A stretch of DNA of 64,000 nt from Sorghum bicolor (Eukaryota > Streptophyta > Magnoliopsida > Poales > Poaceae): NCBI RefSeq assembly GCF_000003195.3, contig NC_012870.2:38779491-38843490 (forward strand), read 5' to 3'. The notes under the pieces were generated by a model, which saw only the letters and a list, made by a program, of their open reading frames with translations, was not told the origin of the DNA and did not search any database. Within the stretch, counting starts at the first letter, position 1; each line of letters starts with the position of its first letter. Below, in pieces: positions 45,909 to 54,578 of the stretch. The position numbers and the translations under genes are program-made.

Positions 45909-45923
45909 AAACTGGGGGGCATG
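45909..45923 (+). other. Polypurine tract of B3
   Basis: AAACTGGGGGGCATG directly before the TGTTGACACC of the 3' LTR. Confidence 0.8.
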
Positions 45924-46611
45924 TGTTGACACCATTTTTGGGCACGTGTCTAGGATGGCAGGATAGGGTGGCAGTACGATGTGGGTTGCTGATGAGGATG
46001 GTTGCCGATGAGGGAGAGGTTGAATGTGACTAAGTCCACAGGCAGTAATATGGTGCCGATAGCTGGATAAAAAGGTCTGCCGATGACTATGGCAAGGGGA
46101 TTGCCGATGATGCGAGGGAGGAGTATGGAAGCTGCCAGTTGTCATGTGGAGGAGTTTCGGTTTGTCACGAAGGATAGTTTTATTATTTCCTTAATTATTT
46201 GCATCGTTTTGTATACGGATTCCGTGTAATTTGGAATTCGAATTCTAATCGTGTCTGGTTGTAGCTCTTTGAGCAGGGTATAAATATAAACCCTAGGACC
46301 TTGTAATAATCAATCAAGAAATCAATCAAACACACGTTTTTACTCATATCCCAGCATCTACTTTTCGACGACTTCGTCATACCTTTTTCTTTTTATTACG
46401 AGTTCTTAGGAATTCGTCGACTTAAGCTCAGCGTGTTCTCGAGTTCCGCGTGAGTACCTCTTAGCCGTGACATCCGGGCGCATCGCTGTTGTCAGGACTA
46501 AAGTATTCGAGTTATCACCTTTGCCGATAGCAAGGTCAAATTGGCTGGCACGCCTTAACGTTTGAATCGGGTATTAGCCCTTTGTGTTTGCAGATCAGTT
46601 TTGCATCAACA
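45924..46611 (+). repeat. 3' LTR of B3
   Basis: 688 bp, same ends and TATA box (46279-46286) as the 5' copy; about 11 substitutions and no indel by eye. Confidence 0.95.
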
Positions 46612-46616
46612 ACCAT

Positions 46617-47193
46617 TCATTCGCCACACATGCACATCTTGATTTGGCTTATTGATTTGTTTCTTTGGATCCATGGTTTGACTATGCAATAAATGTCTTG
46701 TAAGTATGTATACTTTATCTCCCACCTATGAGCTCCAGATATTAAAGCCTTATTAGAGTAGGGTGAGAGAGAAGGCAATGTCACTATGCCTCATACCACA
46801 AATACTACATATCGTGAGAGAAGGCATATACCATCAATGCCTTGGTAAGGATCCAAAAATACCACAAAAGAGAGACCTGAGAGAATCATACAAGGAATTT
46901 CTGAGTTTTATTTGAAAATCTGCAAAAACCCCAGAGCTATATCTGATCAAGAATAAGAGACATGGCACTTGGCTAGACTGTTCTATATTTTAACCACTCA
47001 AGACAGAAGTGACAGTTACAAGTCCCATGGTGAAGGTAAAGTAAGTAAGTTTTAAGTCTTGACAGTTTACTCTAACTCAGAGATGAGATCTTATTTAAAA
47101 GCATGTGTACCGTCAAATTTTTTTAAAAAAAAAGATATTGCAACTACTTATGATCCATAGCTGAGTCTATCCTTGCTCAGGGACGAGCAAGAG
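46617..47193 (+). other. A1 3' UTR, right part
   Basis: Continuation of 34257 after B3. No gene. Complement of A2 23684-24255. Confidence 0.75.
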
Positions 47194-47210
47194 GTAAGCT
47201 TGGGGGAGTT
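47194..47210 (+). other. Polypurine tract of A1
   Basis: GTAAGCTTGGGGGAGTT against TGTTGACGG at 47211. Confidence 0.8.
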
Positions 47211-47788
47211 TGTTGACGGTCCTTAAGTATCAAATTTAATTATCAAATAAATAAAGAAAAGGATCTAAATGAAATCAACATCTAGACTTAGGGTTTTATC
47301 TGACAGAATTCCACGAGTTTTGGTGTTTGTCTATTTCTACAGGGGTTATCAGGAAATAAGGAAGAAAGGCCCACACGTCGGGATTACATAGAGATATCAA
47401 CCCACCGCGCAATTTTCTACCATCTAGAAGACTCCAGAAGCCACGGGAAGGAAGCAGAGCCCGAAAGGGGCCAGGCCCAGGGCGCCCGCCCACCTCTGGA
47501 CTCCGTTCCGGACTCTCTTCGCACACGACGTTCCACCGACCTATTGGATCCAGAATAACATAGTACCACCTCGCCTATCGACCCAAAAACGCATAGAAGG
47601 GGAGGACTATATAAGGAGACCCCCTCTGGCCCCTGGAGGAGACAAGAAATTATCATAGAGATTGAGGGGTGCCCTCGAAGGAAAACCTCTTCTCTAAATA
47701 ATATTTCTTTTTAGGCTTAGCAACCAATGTAAGGTAGAAATAGATCTTCTAGTTTCTACTAGATTGAGAGAGATAGAGTGGAGGTGTG
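47211..47788 (+). repeat. 3' LTR of A1, left part
   Basis: Matches 20035-20634 apart from about nine substitutions, a 1-bp indel and a 21-bp deletion between GGGCGCCCGCCC direct repeats. It stops at gaggtgtg, where D is inserted (uninterrupted site: gaggtgtggatcgg at 20624). The remainder is predicted to lie beyond the window. Confidence 0.85.
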
Positions 47789-49237
47789 TGTAACACCCTA
47801 GGTGTTAAGCATGCCTTTAGCCCTATCACAACATGCATAAGCATTCTCATCAAGCATAGCATCATGAGCATGTCATTCATCCCAAAACATGATTTTATGT
47901 GCTTTATTTCATGTGTTTTAATTATGCTAAAAATATGTTGCTTGCTTCTAAAAATGTGAAATATTCAAACTAGGTTGATTTATGTGTAAGAAGAATTTAG
48001 AGTATTTTTGTGTAATTTTTGGAGCTATGGAATTTGAGAAATGGAATTTATACAAGATTTCCAAATTGAATTTATTTAAAAACCTCGAACTAAGTTTTAA
48101 TTTGTACTTCAAATTCTATTTGGAATTTGGTCTCGCTTATTAAAGCAAAGTTGTAGAGTTTTTGTTTTGGAACAACTTTGTTTTGGGAGCAAGAGGTGAA
48201 AATGGTTTTAAATTGGTCTAAATGAATTTTGAAAGAATTTGGAGAAAATAAATTCAAAAAAAAAGAAAGGGGCAGGCGCTGCTGGGCCAACCCCGCTTCC
48301 CTTTCGGCCCAGCGAGCGGCCCGGCCTGCTCCCCCTCTCCTTCTCTCTCCCGCGCGCGGACGCGCCTCGCTCCACCCGGCGCCGGCCACGTGGCGGCCGT
48401 ACGCCGGTGTTGGACGCGCCGCGGCCGGCCTCCCACCCCCCCTGGTCGGGACGCCGGCTCAGGCTCCCAGGCCATTTCCTCCGTTCTGTCCCCCGCGCCC
48501 TCCTTCTCCTTCCTCCCTCCGCTCGCACCGCGCAGCAGCAGCTCCTCCGCGCGCCATTGCCAGAGAAAGCCCCACCGCTCGCCGCCGACCGCACCAGAGC
48601 CTCAAGCTCACCGCCGAGATCACCAGCGCCTTCGCCATCGTTAGGGTAAGCTTGTGCGCACGTTCTACCGAGGTGAGAGTCCGTCGAGCACCGTGAATCG
48701 CTCGCCGGAGTTACCCCGAGCTCGCCGGAGTACTCCGCCGCGACGGATCTTGCGTTTCTCTGCCTCTTTTCGCTGGTTTTTGGGTGCGCTAGGTCGGTAG
48801 GGTGGTGAGGAAGCTCGGAGGGGCGTTTGCGCACGCTCTACCGCGCCGGAGCAGCCTGGCCACGGCGAGCAGTGCTGCTGTGCCGCCATGCATGCTCGTC
48901 GGAGGTGTTCCGGTCATCCTCCGGCCAATCCAAGGGTACCGTTGGGTGCGCCTCGCTGCGGGGAGCACGTTGGTGCTTACCCCGTGGCCGGAGACCTCAC
49001 CGCCGGCGAGATCTGCTCGTCGGAGATGAGCTCCCTCTCGGTCTCGCTGACCGGTGGGGTCGGGGACCCACTGTCAGTCGCAGGGGGACCCCGGTGGGTG
49101 TAGATCTGGGTGCGCGTAGCCTTTTTCGTCGGTTTTTTTAATAAATGATTTCCAGAAATTGATTCAAAACTTGTAAAATTCATATCTTGAGTTCTACAGC
49201 TCCAAATTTGATGAAATCAATTTTGGTGTGCTCTATA
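47789..49237 (+). repeat. D LTR, left part
   Basis: No convincing gene. An AT-rich start (47789-48260) is followed by a GC-rich, CpG-rich block (48270-49110) with short overlapping open frames on both strands that I do not accept as genes. Confidence 0.6.
49233..49237. repeat. Target site duplication of C (left copy, ctata)
   Basis: ctata before TGTAACATCC; the partner is at 63368-63372 after CTGCCACA. Confidence 0.9.
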
Positions 49238-52200
49238 TGTAACATCCCTGATGTTACGGTTACTAAAAACGGATCATGTCATCATAAGCATTGCAAACCA
49301 TAATTGTTAAAGCACAGTAGTATGCATCAACTTAAAATAAGTTTACTTTGATTGCTTGAGCTTAGGGAAGTAGAGTGTGCTTCTGTGGTGTGTTGTTGCT
49401 TGTGTGGTTGCTAAAACCCTAGGGTAAAAGATTTCCGAGAAAATGGGGGGGGGGAAAAACCCTGATTTCTGGATCCTAGATTTGTCCCTTTTTGCTTAAG
49501 TCAAAAACTAAGCAAAATTTGAGGTTGAGTTCAAAAGCAAAGTTGTAGCTCTTGGCAAGATGTACAACTTTGGTGTTTTGAGTTTTTGAAGTTTCAACAC
49601 AAAATTCAAAGTAATTTTGAAAATACAGATTTCCAGAAAGTGTCCCCTTTTCCAACTTAAAAGCCCAATTCAAAATCCATTTGGAATTTTGAAAAGTGGT
49701 CAACATGAAAGTTGTAGAGCACAAAAAGTTGAGCAACTTTCATGTTGGGAGTTTTTCAAGTTGTTATACAAAATCAAAAGTAATTTTGGAAATTCTGTTT
49801 TGCCCCAATTCAAAAATTTGGAATTTCTTTGGTTTGAGTTTGATTTTCAAACTGTCTGGCAAAATTAACCTATTTCCAGTGAGAATCAGCTTGGGACACC
49901 TAAATATGATTTGTAGCTTGCAAAATTTGGCACAACTTTTGTTTTGGTGGAAATTTGTCTTTAGTTCAAATTTTGGTCGGATTTCACAAAAAGACAAACT
50001 GAGTGGATGAGGCCGGCTACAGTGATCGGCAGGGGGGGTGCTCTGCCGCCGGGGCAGAGCCGCCTCCGCGCGCGCCGCCACGCAGCTGGCCACGCAGCTG
50101 CTTGCTGCTGTGCTTCGCGTGGACGTCCTCATCCGCGAACCGCCTTCTGTTGTGGGGATAAAGCCCCGAGTGGCCAGAGTCCCCTCTTCCTTTTCTTGAA
50201 CCCCGACGCCGACGAGCTCCCTGCGCCTCTCCAATTCGCCTCACTCGCTGCCGTTTCAAGCCACCTGAGCACCCCAGCAGCTCCGCCGTGAGCCCCGCCA
50301 CCGATTGCGCCCCCAAACACACGCTCTATCCTACCGTAGCTTCCACCCGAGCCGTTTCTCCCCCAACTCCGGCCGAGCGCCACCGCAAGCACGTCACCGT
50401 GGCCAGCTTCACCCCGCGCCTCCCCGCTGCTGTTTCTTGCTTCGTTGAAGTCACGGTGAGCTTCTGGTGCTGTTACGCCGCTTACTTCACGCTCTACTCG
50501 CCTGAAGCGGCCGGCGTTGGTTCGGCCGCGGCGGCCATCCGCCATGAGCGTGGACAGGGAGGGTAGGAGGGAGTAGAAGTGGTCTCGTGTGTCCTAGAGG
50601 TTGCGTGAGACGCTGGAGATGCTAACCCACCCCGCCGCGCAGGCCGGGAGCTCACCGGCGCGGAGCCGGAGCTCACCGGAGCGGTGGTGGGAGGTTGAAG
50701 ACGCCTCTGACGGGCGGGACCCGCCCGTCAGTGGCCGCGTGAGAGAGAGCGCGCGCGGTCCGCGCGGGAGAGCACTCTCGGGCCGACTTGGGCCGGATCC
50801 CAGCGGGCCGCCAGCGTGGCACAGTGCCCTTTTCTTTTTCTTTTTGTTTAAAAGTGCTTAATGTTTGAATTTGAATGGTGAATTCTGTGCTGATCCAAAA
50901 ATAATGAGAATTTTTGTATAAACTCTCTGAAATATGTAGGATCCAAGAAAAATACTAGGTTCTGCTTTCTAATAGTTTGCAAGGATACAAAAATTGGCCC
51001 TTTTAATTAGCAAATAAAACTTGTATGATTTTTAATAATTTATTTGTATGTTCAAAAATCACCAAAAATTGTGGGGAGCCTCTAAATATTATTCCCTGGC
51101 TCCACACAAAATTTGGTGGCATTTGGGTATTGTTAGATTAGAATACTAATAAACCCTTATTTAATACTTAAATAATAATTCCAAAACCATTAATCAATAA
51201 TTAATTAAGTTCTCATGATTAAAGTTGAATGATTTTGGGATTATGTGATGACCTGAGGTCATTGACCTTAATGACCTTTGGCATTTAATTATTGTTTGAC
51301 CTTAATGCTTAATTATTGTCATTAGTAATTAATTAAGAATTAATTAAGGTAAATAAGATTAATAATTAGTTAATTCAGGTTAATTATGAATTAAAAGAGA
51401 TTTTATTTTACAGATGCAACCTCTTGGGTAAAAACAATAGGTTATTAAACAACTTTATTTATTGATTATTCTATATTGCATTGGGAAGACAAATTGTACT
51501 TGATTTGGCCCTTCTTGCATAATTGTCATACGCATATCATGAGCATTCATCATTTTGCGTATAGTGCACGTGACCGAAGGAGCGCCGGTTGAACCGAACC
51601 CCGAGGTCGGTGCTCCGTTCGAGGAAGTCGGATCCGAGACTTGGGAAGTCTCCGAGGGTCCCTCTCTGCCCTGCAACCAAGGCAAGCCCCGGATGCATTA
51701 ACCCCTCCTTGGATGTTTTAAATCTTTTATCACTTATGAATTGAAAATGCTGCATTAGGTAGTTGAGAATTGGGTTAACCTACTTGCTGCATTTACTACC
51801 TTGATATCTGTATCCTGTCCTTGACACCTGTTTTATTTTAAAACTGCGTAGCGATGCTTAGCCCTGCTACTAGATAGGTTTTCAAACAAGAAAGTTTGAA
51901 GGGTTGTTGTGGGATACACTTATGATCAATGATGTTTCAATTTGAGACCGGTCGGTGGACTTGCTCTAAGAATGGAGTCTTAAAGTAGTGTCTCCGACTG
52001 TGTCGATTAAGGACCGTTCCGTTGATGGCCTGCTGGGTTGAGAATTTATAGTACTAGCCACTTGCCTACGGTAAGCCCAGTCCTGTGATCCCTCGACGCG
52101 AACAGCTACTCGCGCACTGGGAGTGGAAAGATGGCGAGAGTAGTGTGTACCCACCTTACGGATCTGAGATGACCGGAAAACATCTAGATCGGCTGTAGGA

Positions 52201-53288
52201 TGGTGGAGTACTGTGCTCTTGGGTGCCGCGAACCTGGTCAGATTTGGGGAGAGCTTGATTTGGGTTGACATATGCAAGATTTAGTTCTACATATGTCGGG
52301 TGGTTAGGAACTCCAGCTGGATTGCTAAGCGATTCGAATCGTCGTTGCTCCCCGATTGGGAGACTCAATTCCTTCGACCCTCATCATAGTTAAATATGCA
52401 ACTAAGTGATAAAATGAGAAAAGGGAAAATGTCTCATGAGGTTCGGATCCCAATTCCCGGACTCATAGCGACATGAAGCTATGACCATCGATAAATAATA
52501 CTTTATGATAGGACTAGGAACTCACGGATTCGTCTGTGGGGAACAACCAGTTAGACTATCCTCGAATTCCTCTGCCTCTGCGAGGGAGGAATTCGGAGTA
52601 AAACTTAAAAATAAGGATGCACTACTAGTAAGCTTTTACGCAAAACACTTTGGCTCCTTGCTCAGCCACCCCTTGTCTACCCTAAGCCTGCATCCCTAAA
52701 TTCTCCTCTTTTCCCGTCGGATAAGTCTTGTTGAGTACTCCCGTACTCAGGGTTTCAATACCCCTGTTGCAGGTGAAGCACAGGAGCCGACTTGTTTCGG
52801 ACCCTGTTGTGTGACCGTCGTCGAGGTTGACGACGAAGAAGAGTGAGCGTGACCCATGGGCAGGGTCTGTAATTTATTCTGTCTATATTAAAGTTTCAGT
52901 TGCTCCGCTGGACCAGGCTTGTAATAACACTCTACTATTTGGAAGAACTCCTTTTGTAAATTAAGTTACGTAATACTTCCGCTGTTTCACTCTGAAATAT
53001 TATTTTGGTCTGTGTTGTTGAGTTACTGCTTTATCTTCGCAACGAATGATCCTGGTGTTAAGGTGGCCACTTGCTATCCTGTAAGGGCGAGAAGAAACAG
53101 TTCTCGTTGTTTGACCATTACCAGTGGTCAGGACGAGCCAGCTTGGTACGCCACGGGTAGCAGTGGAATGAGCATCCAGCAATGCTCATCGGACTTCTAA
53201 AGTGGGAGGACTCCCGACATCACCGTCAGAGGTCCTTAGGACAATGGCAGGTGTCGGTGGGCCCAAACACTTAGGAGGTTCTGCCACA
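49238..53288 (+). repeat. 5' LTR of C
   Basis: 4051 bp, TGTAACATCC to CTGCCACA. Regions: AT-rich (49238-50000), GC-rich block (50005-50830), AT-rich (50830-51540), then a mixed 3' third with a GAGTAC/GTACTC palindrome (52733-52748) before GTTGCAGG. The GC block has overlapping open frames on both strands, repeated in the 3' LTR, which I do not call genes. Confidence 0.92.
52733..52748 (+). other. GAGTAC-TCCC-GTACTC palindrome in the C LTR
   Basis: Perfect 6-bp arms, 4-bp loop, followed by AGGGTTT and TGTTGCAGG. Second copy at 62812-62827; a related version occurs in E (13473-13490). Confidence 0.6.
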
Positions 53289-53290
53289 GC

Positions 53291-53302
53291 TGGTATCAGA
53301 GC
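53291..53302 (+). other. Primer binding site of C (initiator tRNA-Met)
   Basis: TGGTATCAGAGC two bases after the LTR is complementary to the 3' end of plant initiator tRNA-Met, the usual primer of chromoviruses. Confidence 0.9.
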
Positions 53303-53660
53303 ATTCGTTGCTAAGATGACTGCTGAACCTTTTGAAAAACTTCAAAAATTCGTTTGGAACTAATACTATGAACCTGCCTATTTTGAGTCCAAGTGCTTAG
53401 TCCTAACCTACCCCTGTCTATAGGCTTTCTTAGAATTTTTGAAGTGGTATGGAGGAGCAACATAAAGTATTGCCCTATGATGTAAAAGTTTAAAGTAATA
53501 ATGTTACGAATTGTTAGTAGGAATCGTAAGTTCGTGCATGCATCATGATGTATTAACTGGTTAAGTTCCTTCCTCCTTGTTGGGTTAGGTGAATAGAATC
53601 AATCCTATTCTTGCTAACCTTTAAGGTCTCTCTTACTAATCTAAACTTACCCTCTACAGG
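53303..53660 (+). other. Leader of C
   Basis: No gene. It ends TACTAAT (53634-53640), then CTCTACAG (AG at 53658-53659) one base before the ORF0 ATG, which looks like a branch point and 3' splice site. Confidence 0.45.
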
Positions 53661-54365
53661 ATGGCTCGTCAGAAGCAGACCCCGCGTAAGCGGACCGGTC
53701 CAAAAGGAGTTCCCCGACATCAGCTAGCTCCACGCAGTGATCAAGCCAGTAGTAGCCGTTCACCGCCTCAGCAGGAGGTGGACAGGTTGTCCGCCGAGTT
53801 GACTGAGGTGATGAGAGAGAGAATGTATAATGTTATGGAGATTGGCAAACTTAAAGCTCAACTGGCCAAAGAAAAACAAGCTACGGAAAATTGTGAAGCT
53901 ATGTTGTCCCGGATGGTGGAGGAGCGGAATGCAGCCATTGCCCGAGAGGAAGAAGCTAGGAGCACCCATAGGCATGAGCTAACTAGGATGAACGCAAAGT
54001 TGGGCAAGGCAAAGTATCTTAAGGATTTGTATGTGAAGATGGCGGCCACGGTCACCGCACAACGGGATGTCGCGTGGCAACGAGAGGACCAGCTCCAGCT
54101 GGAGAAACTGGAGCTGGCACATCACTTGGATACAGTCAATGACTTGGCTATGCAGTATCGTGATATTGCATTTGATCTGTATCATCAACTCCACCCACCT
54201 CCTGGCGAAGGAGAAATGGATACAGATGGTGAGTTGGCAGATGATGGAGAACCCGACCCAGGCCTCAGTGATGAAGAGGAGTCCGACCCCGATGACCACA
54301 ACCCAGGGGGTAATCAAGATGATGGCAATGACGACCCGGGCTACAGTTCTGGCCACACCGATTAG
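53661..54365 (+). CDS. C ORF0: H3-tail-like N terminus, coiled coil, acidic C terminus
   Basis: ATG at 53661, 234 residues, stop TAG. After Met, ARQKQTPRKRTGPKG then (V)PRHQLA lines up with histone H3 ARTKQTARKSTGGKA then PRKQLA: positions A1, R2, K4, Q5, T6, R8, K9, T11, G12, K14, P16, R17, Q19, L20 and A21 are kept, with one inserted residue. Residues about 40-175 are helix-rich, with heptad-like Leu/Met/Ala spacing (coiled coil). Residues about 185-234 are strongly acidic with Asp/Glu/Gly/Pro. There is no zinc knuckle or enzyme motif. An extra ORF before gag is known in RIRE3/RIRE8-type elements; its function is unknown to me. Chromatin contact is inference. Confidence 0.8.
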   Translation: MARQKQTPRKRTGPKGVPRHQLAPRSDQASSSRSPPQQEVDRLSAELTEVMRERMYNVMEIGKLKAQLAKEKQATENCEAMLSRMVEERNAAIAREEEARSTHRHELTRMNAKLGKAKYLKDLYVKMAATVTAQRDVAWQREDQLQLEKLELAHHLDTVNDLAMQYRDIAFDLYHQLHPPPGEGEMDTDGELADDGEPDPGLSDEEESDPDDHNPGGNQDDGNDDPGYSSGHTD

Positions 54366-54578
54366 TTCGGTGAAACCGAGGGCAACGTCGTTGTAGGGGT
54401 CTTAGCTTGCCGTAGTGGGGTTCGGGTTTGTCATATAAGTTTTCTTTTGGTTTGAGAAGTTGAACCTGTTTACTCTGGGTGTGTCGAACTAATGTTTAAT
54501 AAGTGAATGAAAGAATGTAAGATATGTTCTGGGTTATGAATTTTACGTGATAACAGGTATCTACGATTCTTGTAACAG
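54366..54578 (+). other. ORF0 to gag spacer
   Basis: 213 bp without a gene; ends TTCTTGTAACAG directly before the gag ATG, again resembling a 3' splice site. Confidence 0.45.

Larger units (their letters stand above)
34258..46611 (+). mobile_element. Element B3: complete Tat-like Ty3/Gypsy retrotransposon with antisense PMD gene
   Basis: Two 688-bp LTRs (34258-34945, 45924-46611), a PBS-like site, gag-protease, RT/RNaseH/aRNaseH/integrase, an antisense six-exon gene and a PPT. The target duplication accat is at 34253-34257 and 46612-46616, and the A1 sequence rejoins exactly there. LTRs differ at about 11 of 688 positions by eye (1.6 percent). All reading frames are open, so it may be autonomous or recently so. 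Confidence 0.95.
20035..47788 (+). mobile_element. Element A1: Athila-like, non-autonomous, split by A2 and B3
   Basis: 5' LTR 20035-21267, internal parts 21268-22012, 30014-34257 and 46612-47210, and the start of the 3' LTR 47211-47788. The pieces join cleanly at the target duplications of A2 (gctat) and B3 (accat). About 5.6 kb of own internal sequence contains an unrecognised 5' ORF and a degenerate tandem retropepsin block but no RT or integrase. The 5' and 3' LTRs differ by about nine substitutions over about 575 comparable bases plus a 21-bp deletion. Confidence 0.85.

Noticed and set aside
48208..48834. 208-residue minus-strand open frame in the D LTR
   Set aside because: Arg/Gly/Ala-rich low-complexity product of a GC-rich LTR block, overlapped by open frames on the other strand.
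50129..50545. 138-residue minus-strand open frame in the C LTR (repeated at 60206-60622)
   Set aside because: Falls in GC-rich sequence where long open frames arise by chance on several frames at once; no domain, and duplicated only because the LTR is duplicated.
53291..53302. TGGTATCAGAGC as part of a tRNA gene
   Set aside because: It is only the complement of a tRNA 3' end placed right after an LTR; no cloverleaf surrounds it. It is a primer binding site.
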